From: Mycobacterium sp. MYCO198283
GTDB lineage: Bacteria > Actinomycetota > Actinomycetes > Mycobacteriales > Mycobacteriaceae
Reading direction: 5' to 3'
NCBI RefSeq assembly: GCF_021213805.1
Contig: NZ_JAJQJI010000005.1
Span: forward strand, 62,001 to 126,000
Length of the DNA: 64,000 nucleotides
How positions within the stretch are numbered: the stretch's first letter is position 1; each line of letters opens with the position of its first letter. This document shows, piece by piece, positions 29,430 through 41,776 of this stretch. The position numbers were made by a program, and so were the translations under genes. The notes under the pieces are model-generated. The model saw only the letters and a list, made by a program, of their open reading frames with translations. It did not search any database and had not been told where the DNA came from.

Positions 29430-30887
29430 TCAGGAAACGGTATCCAGTTTGGCGCGCACGCCTTCCTCGACCTTCTTGCCGAGATCGGGATCGACGTTGC
29501 GCCAGTACTCGAACACCCGCGACAGCACCGGCTCCTTCACGCCCTTCGCCACGTGTCCGACGATGTTCTCGACCAGCCGGTTGCGTTCGTCGTCGTCGAG
29601 CACCTCCCGCACCAGCACGCCCGCCTGCGTCCAGTCGTCGTCCTCCGGGCGGAGCGTGTAGGCGGCGCGCACGAACTCGCCGTCGGCCATCCAGCCGATC
29701 TCGGTGCCGCGCGCCGGATCGGCCACGGGCCCGCCCATGCTGTTCGGCGCGTACACCGGATCGCTGACGTTCTTCACGCGCATGACGCCGTCTTTGCTGT
29801 AACTGTTGACCTCGACCCGCGGGGTGTTGACGGGGATCTGCTTGTAGTTGACCCCGAGCCGGGCGCGGTGGGCGTCGGCGTAGGAGAAGCCGCGGGCCAG
29901 CAGCATCTTGTCCGGGCTCAGCCCGGTGCCGGGCACGATGCTGTTCGGCTCGAAGGCCACCTGCTCGATCTCGGCGTGGTAGTCGGTGACGTTGCGGTTC
30001 AGCGTCATTCGGCCCACGTCGATCAGCGGGTAGTCCTTGTGCGACCACACCTTCGTCAGATCGAACGGGTTCACGCGGTAGGTCTTCGCGTCCTCGAACG
30101 GCATGATCTGCACCTTGAGCGTCCAGCTGGGGTACTCGCCGGCCTCGATGGAGTCGTAGAGGTCCCGCTGGTGGTAGTCGGCGTCCTCGCCGGCCAGCCG
30201 ATCGGCCTCCTGCTGCGTCAGGTAGTCGATGCCCTGGTCGGTCTTGAAGTGGTACTTCACCCAGGAGATCTCGCCGGCGGCGTTGACCCAGCTGTAGGTG
30301 TGGCTGGAGTAGCCGTTCATGTGCCGCCACGTCTTCGGGATGCCGCGGTCGCCCATCAGCCAGGTGACCTGGTGCGCCGACTCGGGCACCAGCGTCCAGA
30401 AGTCCCACTGCATGTTGTGGTCGCGAAGGTTGTTCGCCTGCAAGCGTTTCTGGCTGCGGATGAAGTGCTGGAACTTCATCGGGTCGCGCATGAAGAACAC
30501 CGGGGTGTTGTTGCCGACCATGTCGAAATTGCCCTCGGAGGTGTAGAACTTCAGCGCGAAACCCCGCGGGTCACGCCAGGTGTCGGGGCTCCCCCGCTCG
30601 CCCGCCACCGTCGAGAACCGGGCGACCATCTCCGTCTCCGCGCCTGGCTGCAGGAACGCCGCTTTGGTGAACTGGCTGACGTCGTGCGTCACCTCGAAGG
30701 TGCCGTACGCGCCGCCACCCTTGGCGTGCGGCTGGCGTTCCGCGATGCGCTCGCGGTTGAAGTTCGCCATCTGTTCGATCAAGTAGTGATCCTGCAGCAG
30801 GATCGGACCGTCCGGCCCGACCGACAGCGAGAACTCCGTGCTGGGAACCGGATTGCCGGCGTCGTTCGTGGTGTGGCTCGCCGTCAT
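29430..30887 (-). CDS. katA: Monofunctional haem catalase (small-subunit type)
   Basis: 485 aa, typical of clade 3 catalases. Catalytic His54 ([15 protein letters not shown]), the distal Asn in [15 protein letters not shown], and the haem Tyr in [14 protein letters not shown] are present. It decomposes H2O2 in the cytoplasm. ATG 30887 follows GAAGGAG. It lies 51 bp upstream of ohr on the same strand and heads the redox array that includes the ergothioneine genes. The choice of katA over other catalase names is by family only. Confidence 0.95.
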   Translation of the reverse strand: MTASHTTNDAGNPVPSTEFSLSVGPDGPILLQDHYLIEQMANFNRERIAERQPHAKGGGAYGTFEVTHDVSQFTKAAFLQPGAETEMVARFSTVAGERGSPDTWRDPRGFALKFYTSEGNFDMVGNNTPVFFMRDPMKFQHFIRSQKRLQANNLRDHNMQWDFWTLVPESAHQVTWLMGDRGIPKTWRHMNGYSSHTYSWVNAAGEISWVKYHFKTDQGIDYLTQQEADRLAGEDADYHQRDLYDSIEAGEYPSWTLKVQIMPFEDAKTYRVNPFDLTKVWSHKDYPLIDVGRMTLNRNVTDYHAEIEQVAFEPNSIVPGTGLSPDKMLLARGFSYADAHRARLGVNYKQIPVNTPRVEVNSYSKDGVMRVKNVSDPVYAPNSMGGPVADPARGTEIGWMADGEFVRAAYTLRPEDDDWTQAGVLVREVLDDDERNRLVENIVGHVAKGVKEPVLSRVFEYWRNVDPDLGKKVEEGVRAKLDTVS

Positions 30888-30961
30888 GACGACTCCTTCA
30901 TCGATGGGGCTGTCTGCACAGTCTGCCTTCACGACGGGCCGGCAATCCGGTGTTTCGGTGC

Positions 30962-31291
30962 CTAGGGTCTCGCGCTCGGCGTGGTGGTCGGCTGCTGCGG
31001 GGTCGACTGACCGGGTTGGGGGCCCGGCTGCTGACCCGGCTGCACGCCAGGCAGCAGGGCCGGCGGGCCCACGCGGTGGTCGGGGCCGACCATCATGTCG
31101 CCGCGGCTGCGATCGCCGCGCGGACCGTCGTGCCCGCCGTGCCCGCCGTGGCTGCCGAGCGCGAACCCGGTCCAGAAGATCGCGCCGACGATGAAGACCA
31201 CGCCCACCACGATCCCCACCCACAGCGCGATGGTGGTGAGACGGCTGCGGCGTTCGACGACGGTTGTCGGAGTGTTCGATGTTTCAGTCAT
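30962..31291 (-). CDS. Small proline/glutamine-rich single-pass membrane protein
   Basis: 109 aa. One membrane helix at about residues 20–45 ([27 protein letters not shown]) is followed by a His/Gly-rich stretch ([12 protein letters not shown]) and a Pro/Gln/Thr-rich tail of low complexity. Probably anchored with the tail outside. It occupies the place of Rv3706c, a proline-rich hypothetical. The His-rich segment could bind a metal, which is speculation. The start could also be 31318. Confidence 0.7.
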   Translation of the reverse strand: MTETSNTPTTVVERRSRLTTIALWVGIVVGVVFIVGAIFWTGFALGSHGGHGGHDGPRGDRSRGDMMVGPDHRVGPPALLPGVQPGQQPGPQPGQSTPQQPTTTPSARP

Positions 31292-31360
31292 GCCGTCGAT
31301 CGTGGTCGTCGTCGGCATGCGCCCGATGTGCCTGCGCTGTGAGTTGGCTGTGAGCGGGTG

Positions 31361-31460
31361 CGCCTGGCGTTTGGTGTCCACCTGGCGGCGTTGGTCTCCA
31401 CTCGCCGGCGTTGGTCTCCACCTTGCGGCGTTGGTCTCCACCAGACGGCGCGGAATCGCC
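31361..31460 (+). repeat. 20-bp tandem repeat (GGCGTTGGTCTCCA unit)
   Basis: Three near-identical 20-bp units at 31381–31400, 31401–31420 and 31421–31440 share GGCGTTGGTCTCCA with a variable 6-bp head. A degraded unit lies before (31361) and the start of another after (31441). The last unit begins the 72-bp inverted repeat described next. The gap 31292–31562 holds no other gene. Confidence 0.85.
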
Positions 31461-31493
31461 CGAATCTTCGCCCTGGCGTGCGGATCAACGCCC
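31422..31493 (+). repeat. Inverted repeat A, left copy (flanks DUF559 gene)
   Basis: About 72 bp that matches the reverse complement of 32426–32498 with small indels: both contain CTTGC-GGCGTTGGTCTCCAC, then a GGCGCG-GAAT-CGCCCGA block, CGCCCTG and a CAACGCCC end. Together they bracket the DUF559 gene. Confidence 0.8.
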
Positions 31494-31508
31494 AGGCTGC
31501 AGACTCGA

Positions 31509-31526
31509 CTGGCTGTGGACAGCCAG
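31509..31526 (+). other. Perfect hairpin CTGGCTG-TGGA-CAGCCAG upstream of the DUF559 gene
   Basis: Two 7-bp arms with a 4-nt loop, 37 bp before the DUF559 start. It could be a regulator site, a terminator or part of the cassette boundary. Confidence 0.4.
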
Positions 31527-31562
31527 GTGCCGAGAGCTGGCAGCGCGTGACACGGTGCCGAC

Positions 31563-32414
31563 ATGGACCGAGTCGACGTCTGGCGGCCCTTCGTCGGCGC
31601 CGAGGCCCTCGCCGCCGGGGTACTGAACCGCCACCAGCTCCGCACCAGGTGCTGCCCTACCTTGCCCGGCGTATACCTGCGGAAAGGCATCCGGCCGACG
31701 CTTCGGGCGCGCACGCATGCCGCGTATCTGTGGTCGCGGCGCAACGGCGTGGTCGCGGGTCTGGCCGCCGCGGCTTTCCACGGCGCCCGCTGGGTCGACG
31801 AGGAGTCGCCGATCGAACTGATCTATCGCAGCACCCGGCCACCGGCCGGTGTCGTCTGCCGCGCCGACCGCCTGCTCGTCGACGAGGTGATGGGCGTCGA
31901 CGGGTTGCCGGTGACGACGCCGGCCAGGACGGCTTTCGACATCGGGCGGCGCGGCCGGCTCGACTCGGCGGTCGCCGCGCTCGACGCCCTGCTGCACGCG
32001 ACCGGTGTGCCCGTCGCCGCGGTCGCGGCCATCGCCGCCAGACACCCGCACGTCCGTGGCCTGCGCCAGCTCGAGACGGCACTCGAGCTGGTGGACGCCG
32101 GCGCGGAGTCGCCGAAGGAGACATGGCTGCGGCTGCTGGTCCACCGCGACGGCCTGCCGCCGGTCGAGACGCAGATCGAGGTCCGCGTCGACGGCCGGCT
32201 GGTGGCGAGGCTGGACATGGGCTGGCCGGAGCTGCAGATCGCGCTCGAGTACGACGGCGACCAGCATCAGTCGGATCGCGACCAGTACCTGCGGGACATG
32301 CGGCGGCTGGATCAGCTGACAAGACTCGGCTGGATCGTCGTGCGCGTGGTGAAGGAGGACCGGCCCGCCGACGTGCTGCGGCGGGTGCGCGAGGCGATCG
32401 ACGCTCGCCGTTGA
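31563..32414 (+). CDS. DUF559/Vsr-like nuclease-fold protein with AbiEi-like N-terminal region
   Basis: 283 aa. Residues 10–130 resemble the AbiEi antitoxin type (helix-turn-helix-like start, PGVYLRKG, PVTTPARTAFDIGRR). Residues 180–283 are a DUF559/very-short-patch-repair endonuclease fold: Glu182, Asp218, Glu229/Asp231 (ALEYDGDQH) and His235, ending in RLGWIVVRVVKEDRPADVLRRV. A nuclease activity is expected from the acidic residues but not shown. The gene is framed by a 72-bp inverted repeat pair and its decayed paralogue lies at about 41.7–42.1 kb. No toxin partner is adjacent. Confidence 0.8.
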   Translation: MDRVDVWRPFVGAEALAAGVLNRHQLRTRCCPTLPGVYLRKGIRPTLRARTHAAYLWSRRNGVVAGLAAAAFHGARWVDEESPIELIYRSTRPPAGVVCRADRLLVDEVMGVDGLPVTTPARTAFDIGRRGRLDSAVAALDALLHATGVPVAAVAAIAARHPHVRGLRQLETALELVDAGAESPKETWLRLLVHRDGLPPVETQIEVRVDGRLVARLDMGWPELQIALEYDGDQHQSDRDQYLRDMRRLDQLTRLGWIVVRVVKEDRPADVLRRVREAIDARR

Positions 32415-32425
32415 GACCGCCTCGC

Positions 32426-32498
32426 GGGCGTTGAGGCTCACTGCAGGGCGGAATCTCGGGCGGATTCGCGCCGTGGTGTGGAGACCAACGCCGGCAAG
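32426..32498 (-). repeat. Inverted repeat A, right copy (flanks DUF559 gene)
   Basis: 73 bp starting 12 bp after the DUF559 stop. Reverse complement of the left copy at 31422–31493 with good but imperfect identity. The two face each other around the gene, giving a cassette of about 1.08 kb. Confidence 0.8.
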
Positions 32499-32517
32499 CG
32501 GAACTCAACCGGCCACG

Positions 32518-33588
32518 TCACTGCACAAACGGCCGCACCGCGAACTGGATGACGCGATAGGGCGCATGGCTGCGGGGCAGGGTGTTCCACTGGCTGACGA
32601 AGATGCGCAGCTCGTCGAGCGTGGAGGCCGGCGAGATGTACCCGCCGTACGGCTGGGCGAGCCGGTTGTCGAAGGGTTCGGGCAGCACGTCGGCGGGATC
32701 GGGCCAGTCGCTGTGCCGGACCACGGTCGTGACGGGTGCGGTGCCCAGGTCGACGGGCGAATTCGCCACCCGCACTTCGATATCGCCGGTGGTGGCGTTG
32801 AAATACGACAGCACCGCCTTGCCGTCGATCTGCTGGAAGCTCATCTCGCCGACCCGGTCGGGCCACAGCGGGGCAGGCTCGCCGCCCCACATCCCGCCGC
32901 CGAACCCCTGCCAGGCATCGCGATCCGTGAAACGCTGCGGGGGAACGCGATACAACCGCACCGGTCGCGTGCGGTCGAAGCTGTTGGCGACGACAAACAC
33001 CCAGCCGGTCGGCGAGTCGGGCGTCGGGATCGGGTCGTAGAAGCCGCTGACCTGGGTCTGCGCGCCGTCGTCGTAGGAGGCGTTGCGCACCGATCCGGGG
33101 ATCGTCGGCCAGTTCGCCTGCGTGGGCGACGCTTTCACCAACCGCGACGACCGCGGCACCAGGCTCTCGGTAGTGGTCACCAGCAGGTAGTTCTCCCGGT
33201 TGATCTGCACGACACCGGCCGGCAGCTGCGAGGCGCCCGGCGGTGCGGAGTCGGCGAGCAACGGCTCGCGAATACCCGTGATCCCGAAGTACTGTGGGTC
33301 GTCGACCGACGCCATGTCGACGTGCAGGGCGATCGGCGTGAACCAGCCGCCGAAGCCGACACCCTGGCCGGCGAAGCTGTCACCGCAGACCTGCAGCAGC
33401 TGGCTCGGGAACTCCATGAACTCGCACAGGTCCGTCGCGCCGATACCGTAGTCGCGGGTCGGCGTGCCGGTGCCGGCGACGGGGCCGACGCGGTACACCT
33501 CGCCGGCCGCCAGCGGCGGGGTGGCCTGCGCGACCGGGGCGAGAGCAACCAGCGCCGAGATCGACGAAAAGGCGGAAACCACTCGCAC
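32518..33588 (-). CDS. Exported DUF4185-type beta-propeller-like protein
   Basis: 356 aa from GTG 33588. The N-terminus RVVSAFSSISALVALAPVAQA is a signal peptide cleaved near ATPPLAAG. The mature part has repeated strand motifs (GVGFGGWFTPIAL, VFVVANSFDR, FGGGMWGGEPAPLWP, LRIFVSQWNTLP) typical of DUF4185 proteins, which are secreted and of unknown or glycosidase-like function. It matches Rv3707c in order. An alternative TTG start at 33618 adds ten residues; in either case the first codons lie inside a dispersed repeat (33554–33616), so the signal-peptide start is partly repeat-derived. Confidence 0.75.
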   Translation of the reverse strand: MRVVSAFSSISALVALAPVAQATPPLAAGEVYRVGPVAGTGTPTRDYGIGATDLCEFMEFPSQLLQVCGDSFAGQGVGFGGWFTPIALHVDMASVDDPQYFGITGIREPLLADSAPPGASQLPAGVVQINRENYLLVTTTESLVPRSSRLVKASPTQANWPTIPGSVRNASYDDGAQTQVSGFYDPIPTPDSPTGWVFVVANSFDRTRPVRLYRVPPQRFTDRDAWQGFGGGMWGGEPAPLWPDRVGEMSFQQIDGKAVLSYFNATTGDIEVRVANSPVDLGTAPVTTVVRHSDWPDPADVLPEPFDNRLAQPYGGYISPASTLDELRIFVSQWNTLPRSHAPYRVIQFAVRPFVQ

Positions 33589-33616
33589 TTTGGCGCCCGT
33601 GTGTCGGTTTCGGCGC
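33554..33616 (+). repeat. Dispersed repeat B, copy 1
   Basis: About 63 bp beginning GCCGAGATCGACGAA and ending TGTCGGTTTCGGCGC. It is closely similar to copies at 42178–42240 (same orientation) and 41711–41776 (opposite). It overlaps the 5' end of the DUF4185 gene. Confidence 0.85.
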
Positions 33617-33630
33617 AAGGGGGGCAGGGG

Positions 33631-35960
<2,330 letters not shown>

Positions 35961-36044
35961 CGTGCTCACCTCATCTGCTTGAGCGGGAGTCGCCGTCAAG
36001 GATAAGGGCTGCAGACGTCACATCCTGACCGCGTGCACCGGGGG

Positions 36045-36057
36045 TAGCGTGGCCGCG
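36045..36057 (+). promoter_or_regulatory. Leaderless -10 element (TAGCGT) of the nitroreductase-like gene
   Basis: TAGCGT at 36045–36050 ends 7 nt before ATG 36058, the same spacing as other putative leaderless genes in this window. Confidence 0.5.
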
Positions 36058-36645
36058 ATGCAGCGTGACCGCACCGCCGTCACCAGCGTTCCCATCCATC
36101 CGCTGATCGCGCAGCGGTGGAGCCCGCGGGCGCTCGACCCCGATCATCGCCTGGCCGACGACGACCTGACCGCGCTGCTCGAGGCCGCGCGCTGGTCGGC
36201 CACCTGGGGTCGCCGCCAGCCGGTGCGCGTCGTGGTCGGGCGCCGCGACGACGACACCTTCGACGCGCTGGCGGCCACCCTCAAGCGCGGCAACAGCTGG
36301 GCTCGGGCGGCCAGTGCGCTGCTCCTGGTGTGCGCCGACGAGGGTGACGACGAGAAGACGGCCTACTACGCGGCCGTCGACGCCGGCGCCGCGATGGCCA
36401 ACCTCGCGATCGAGGCCGTGGCGCGCGGGCTCGTCAGCCACCCGATGGCCGGGTTCGACGCCGACGGCGCACGCCGGGCGTTCGACATCCCCGCCGGTGT
36501 GCGCCCGGTGGCCGTCGTGGCGATTGGCCGGCTCGGTGAGCCTTCGGACCCGGCGATCGCCGAGCGGGACGCGCAGCCGCGCGCGCGGCTGCCGCTGTCG
36601 GAGATCGCGTTCGCCGGCACCTGGGGCCGACCGCTCAACCCCTGA
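36058..36645 (+). CDS. Nitroreductase family protein
   Basis: 195 aa FMN-dependent nitroreductase fold: RWSPRALDPDH, LLEAARWSATWGRRQPVRVV, AGAAMANLAIEAVARGL and PVAVVAIGRLGEP. Probably reduces quinones, nitro-compounds or flavins with NAD(P)H; the substrate is unknown. ATG 36058 was preferred over GTG 36049 because of the -10 spacing and the absence of a ribosome site. Divergent from ask with a 97-bp gap and upstream of leuA. Confidence 0.85.
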   Translation: MQRDRTAVTSVPIHPLIAQRWSPRALDPDHRLADDDLTALLEAARWSATWGRRQPVRVVVGRRDDDTFDALAATLKRGNSWARAASALLLVCADEGDDEKTAYYAAVDAGAAMANLAIEAVARGLVSHPMAGFDADGARRAFDIPAGVRPVAVVAIGRLGEPSDPAIAERDAQPRARLPLSEIAFAGTWGRPLNP

Positions 36646-36656
36646 CGGACGACGTT

Positions 36657-36685
36657 TTGAGACCGCGGGCGTCGCGCGGTACGGT
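36657..36685 (+). promoter_or_regulatory. Predicted SigA-type promoter of leuA
   Basis: -35 TTGAGA (36657–36662), 17-bp spacer, -10 TACGGT (36680–36685). The expected transcription start is at about 36692, which is the GTG of the leucine-rich leader ORF, so the leader peptide would be translated from a leaderless mRNA. Confidence 0.65.
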
Positions 36686-36691
36686 GAGCCC

Positions 36692-36733
36692 GTGGCGCGG
36701 CAGCTCCTTCTCGGACGCCGCGGCGGGATCTGA
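36692..36733 (+). CDS. leuL: leuA leader peptide (LeuL)
   Basis: 13 codons from GTG to TGA encoding VARQLLLGRRGGI, with three consecutive Leu codons (CTC CTT CTC). It sits 72 bp upstream of leuA. Leucine-rich leaders upstream of leuA are a predicted class of attenuators in Actinobacteria: stalling on Leu codons when leucine is scarce changes the downstream hairpin. Too short for ordinary ORF finders. Confidence 0.8.
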   Translation: MARQLLLGRRGGI

Positions 36734-38626
<1,893 letters not shown>

Positions 38627-38653
38627 CCGACCCGCACGCCCGCCGGCAGGCTG

Positions 38654-39664
38654 CTAGAAGAGCGCGAACTGGTGCCCGCTGGCCGGCGCGTCGGCGAACA
38701 GCGGCACATCGCTTCCGCCGACCACCGCGGCGGCGGCGGTCAGGAATTCGTCGTCGCCCATCAGCGGGATGCCGAGCTCTCGCGCCTGGAACGCCTTGCC
38801 CTGCTCGGCCGCCGGATCGTTGCCCAGCACCAGCGAGGTGTGCGGGTCGACCAGGTCGGTGAACGCCAGCCCCGCGTGCACCATGCGCTCGACGAGTTCG
38901 TCGTGGGTGCGGTCGAGCTCCGCCGACAGCGCGACCCGCATGCCCTGCACCAGCGGCCGGCCCGGCACGTGGCGGCCGGGGTTGGCGTACGGGCACGTCA
39001 GCCGCGCCGCCATCGCCTTGAGCGGCCGCAGGTCGTCGTGGGTGACGCGGCCGTTGGGCCAGCGACGACGGCTGACCGGCCGGACGGGCAACCAGACGTC
39101 GCGGGCGCGGGCCCGGCGCAGCGCCGGCAGCAGGATGCCGGCGAGCACCAGCGCGTCGTCGTAGGCGTCGTGCGGGCGCAGCTGCGGCACCGACCAGTGC
39201 TGCGCCAGCGTCCCCAGCCGCAGGTTCTCCAGCCCGAGGGCGAGCCGGCGCGTCAGTTCGACGGTGCACATCACCTCGTCGACGGGCAGCTCGACACCGG
39301 CCTCCTCGGCTTCGGCGGCCACGAAGGCGTAGTCGAACGCGACGTTGTGGGCCACGAGCGTGCGGCCGCGGAGCAGGGCGACCAGTTCGCCGGCGATGTC
39401 GGCGAACGTCGGCTGCCCGGCCAGCATCTCGGCCGTCAACCCGTGCACGTGGGTGGGCCCGGGGTCGACGCCGGGATTCAGCAGGGACGCGAAGGAGCGC
39501 TGCACCGCACCGTCGGCGTCGAGGGCCACCACCGCGATGCTGACGATGCGTGCCTGGCCGGGCCGGAATCCCGACGTCTCGACGTCGAGCACCGCCCAGC
39601 CGCCGTCGTGGTCGGTGGCGGGACGGCCCCACTGCGGGCAGCGGGGCGGGCTCAGCAACGGCAC
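38654..39664 (-). CDS. DEDDh exonuclease (DnaQ-like) with C-terminal BRCT domain
   Basis: 336 aa. Exo I VLDVETSG (Asp27, Glu29), Exo II around VAHNVAFDYAFV, and Exo III HDAYDDALV give a DEDDh 3'-5' exonuclease. Residues about 250–330 form a BRCT-like domain (MRVALSAELDRTHDELVERMV, SLVLGNDP). It may be a proofreading-like or RNase T-type nuclease; it matches Rv3711c, annotated dnaQ. GTG 39664 fits the family start. Convergent with leuA, 27-bp gap. Confidence 0.85.
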   Translation of the reverse strand: MPLLSPPRCPQWGRPATDHDGGWAVLDVETSGFRPGQARIVSIAVVALDADGAVQRSFASLLNPGVDPGPTHVHGLTAEMLAGQPTFADIAGELVALLRGRTLVAHNVAFDYAFVAAEAEEAGVELPVDEVMCTVELTRRLALGLENLRLGTLAQHWSVPQLRPHDAYDDALVLAGILLPALRRARARDVWLPVRPVSRRRWPNGRVTHDDLRPLKAMAARLTCPYANPGRHVPGRPLVQGMRVALSAELDRTHDELVERMVHAGLAFTDLVDPHTSLVLGNDPAAEQGKAFQARELGIPLMGDDEFLTAAAAVVGGSDVPLFADAPASGHQFALF

Positions 39665-39742
39665 GGTCCTCAGGTTGCCACGGCGGGGTGACAACTCCCG
39701 GCCGGCGCCGACGCGTGTCGCGAGGTCTGGTTGCGATCGGCA

Positions 39743-39754
39743 TAAACTCGGCCG
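39743..39754 (+). promoter_or_regulatory. Leaderless -10 element (TAAACT) of murT
   Basis: TAAACT at 39743–39748 ends 6 nt before GTG 39755. Confidence 0.45.
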
Positions 39755-40987
39755 GTGATCACCGCCCGCGGCCGTGCCGCTCTCGCCGCCGGTTCGGCCG
39801 CGCGGTGGGCGTCGCGGGCGACCGGTCGCGGCGCCGGCGCCATGATCGGCGGGCTGGTGGCGCTGTCGCTCGACAACACCCTGCTGCGCCAGCTCGGCCA
39901 CGGCCGGCGCAATGTGCTGGTCACCGGCACCAACGGCAAGTCCACCACCACCCGGATGATTGCCGCCGCGCTGGCCACGGTCGGCGAGGTGGCGACGAAC
40001 TCCGAGGGCGCCAACATGGACGCCGGGCTGGTCGCCGCGCTCGCGGCAGCACGCGGCGCGTCGCTGGCCGCCCTCGAGGTCGACGAGATGCACCTGCCGC
40101 ACGTCGCGGCCGCCGTCGACCCGCAGGTCGTCGTGCTGCTGAACCTGTCGCGCGATCAGCTCGACCGCGTCGGTGAGATCAACCACATCGAGCGGACGCT
40201 GCGCGGCGCGCTTGCCGACCACCCCGCGGCGGTGATCGTCGCCAACTGCGACGACGTGCTGATGACGTCAGCCGCCTACGACAATCCGAACGTGCTGTGG
40301 GTGGCCGCCGGCAGCACGTGGGCGAACGACTCGGTGAGCTGCCCGCGCAGCGGCGAGGTGATCGTCCGGGAGCGCGGCCACTGGTATTCGACCGGCACGG
40401 ACTTCAAGCGGCCGACGCCGCACTGGTGGTTCGACGAGCGCACGATCTACGGCCCGCACGGGTTCGCGCACCCGATGGAGCTGGCGCTTCCCGGCGACGT
40501 CAACCGCGGCAACGCGACGCAGGCGGTGGCCGCCGCGGTGGCCCTGGGCGCCGACCCGGTCGCCGCCGTCCGCGCGGTCGGCGGCGTCGACGAGGTGGCC
40601 GGCCGCTACCGCACCGTGCGGGTGGGCCGACACACCGCGCGGCTGCTGCTGGCGAAGAACCCGGCCGGCTGGCAGGAGGCGCTGTCGATGATCGACAAAC
40701 ACAGCGCGGGCGTGGTGATCGCTGTGAACGGCCAGGTGCCCGACGGCGAGGACCTGTCGTGGCTGTGGGACGTGCGGTTCGAGCATTTCGAGGACACCGA
40801 GGTGATCGCCGCCGGCGAGCGGGGCACCGACCTCGCGGTGCGGCTCGGCTACGCGGGGGTGCAGCACTCGCTGGTGCACGACACCGTGCAGGCCATCGAG
40901 TCCTGTCCGCCCGGCCACGTCGAGGTGATCGCCAACTACACCGCGTTCCTGCAGCTCAACCGCGCGTTGGAGCGGCGTCGTGCCTGA
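39755..40987 (+). CDS. murT: Lipid II isoglutaminyl synthase, MurT subunit
   Basis: 410 aa Mur-ligase-like protein: P-loop GTNGKSTTT at 58–66, LNLSRDQLDRVGEI, and a C-terminal DUF1727 domain. With GatD it amidates D-glutamate in the lipid II stem peptide, a step needed for mycobacterial cell-wall cross-linking. The Cys4 zinc-ribbon found in staphylococcal and streptococcal MurT is reduced to one cysteine (Cys197 in VSCPRSG) and its second half reads TGTDFKRP. GTG 39755 looks leaderless. Overlaps gatD by 8 bp. Confidence 0.9.
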   Translation: MITARGRAALAAGSAARWASRATGRGAGAMIGGLVALSLDNTLLRQLGHGRRNVLVTGTNGKSTTTRMIAAALATVGEVATNSEGANMDAGLVAALAAARGASLAALEVDEMHLPHVAAAVDPQVVVLLNLSRDQLDRVGEINHIERTLRGALADHPAAVIVANCDDVLMTSAAYDNPNVLWVAAGSTWANDSVSCPRSGEVIVRERGHWYSTGTDFKRPTPHWWFDERTIYGPHGFAHPMELALPGDVNRGNATQAVAAAVALGADPVAAVRAVGGVDEVAGRYRTVRVGRHTARLLLAKNPAGWQEALSMIDKHSAGVVIAVNGQVPDGEDLSWLWDVRFEHFEDTEVIAAGERGTDLAVRLGYAGVQHSLVHDTVQAIESCPPGHVEVIANYTAFLQLNRALERRRA

Positions 40988-41696
40988 GTCGACGGTGCGG
41001 ATCGGGCTCGTGCTGCCCGACGTGATGGGCACCTACGGCGACGGCGGCAACGCCGTGGTGCTGCGACAGCGGCTGACGCTGCGCGGTATCGACGCCGAGA
41101 TCGTCGAGATCACGCTGGCCGACCCGGTGCCCGACTCGCTCGACCTCTACACCCTCGGTGGCGCCGAAGACTACGCGCAGCGGCTGGCCACCAAGCATCT
41201 GCGGACCTATCCGGGGCTGCAGCGCGCCGTCGAACGCGGGGCGCCGGTCCTGGCGATCTGCGCGGCGATCCAGGTGCTCGGCCACTGGTACGAGACGTCG
41301 TCGGGCGAACGGGTCGAAGGCGTCGGCCTGCTCGACGCGACCACGTCCCCGCAGGCCGAACGGACCATCGGCGAAGTCGTCAGCACGCCACTGATCCCGG
41401 GGCTGCACGAGCCGCTCACCGGCTTCGAGAACCACCGCGGCGGAACGACTCTGGGTGCCGACGCCGCGCCGCTGGCCCGCGTCAGCAAGGGCGCCGGCAA
41501 CCGGCTGGGCGACGGCGTCGACGGCGCGGTGCAGGGCAGCATCGTCGCGACCTATCTGCACGGGCCGTGCCTGGCCCGCAACCCCGAGCTGGCCGACCAC
41601 CTGTTGGCCCAGGTCGTCGGCGACCTGCCACCGCTGCAGCTCGCCGAGGTCGCCCAGCTGCGCCGCGAACGCCTGGCCGCCCCGCGCCGCCCCTAG
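40980..41696 (+). CDS. gatD: Lipid II isoglutaminyl synthase, glutamine amidotransferase subunit GatD
   Basis: 238 aa class I (triad-type) glutaminase of the CobB/CobQ-like group. Nucleophile Cys94 in VLAICAAIQVLG and the catalytic His in VATYLHGPCL are present. It releases ammonia from glutamine for MurT. GTG 40980 overlaps the murT 3' end, typical of a tightly coupled pair. Annotated cobQ2 in older genomes, but the murT neighbour makes GatD the better name. Confidence 0.92.
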   Translation: MPESTVRIGLVLPDVMGTYGDGGNAVVLRQRLTLRGIDAEIVEITLADPVPDSLDLYTLGGAEDYAQRLATKHLRTYPGLQRAVERGAPVLAICAAIQVLGHWYETSSGERVEGVGLLDATTSPQAERTIGEVVSTPLIPGLHEPLTGFENHRGGTTLGADAAPLARVSKGAGNRLGDGVDGAVQGSIVATYLHGPCLARNPELADHLLAQVVGDLPPLQLAEVAQLRRERLAAPRRP

Positions 41697-41710
41697 CGTC
41701 AGGCCACTTC

Positions 41711-41776
41711 TCGCCCAAACCGACGATCGGGCGCGAAACTGCGAGTAGATCGCGCCATTTCGTCGATCTCGACGCC
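41711..41776 (-). repeat. Dispersed repeat B, copy 2 (right-hand side of decayed cassette)
   Basis: The reverse strand reads GTCGAGATCGACGAAATGGCG at its start and CGTCGGTTTGGGCGA at its end, matching copies 1 and 3. It lies within the C-terminal coding remnant of the DUF559 pseudogene. Confidence 0.85.

Noticed and set aside
31361..31440. Regularly spaced 20-bp repeats resembling a CRISPR array
   Set aside because: Units are contiguous (14-bp shared core, 6-bp variable head), there are no spacers of 30 bp or more, and no cas genes are nearby. They are a tandem extension of inverted repeat A.
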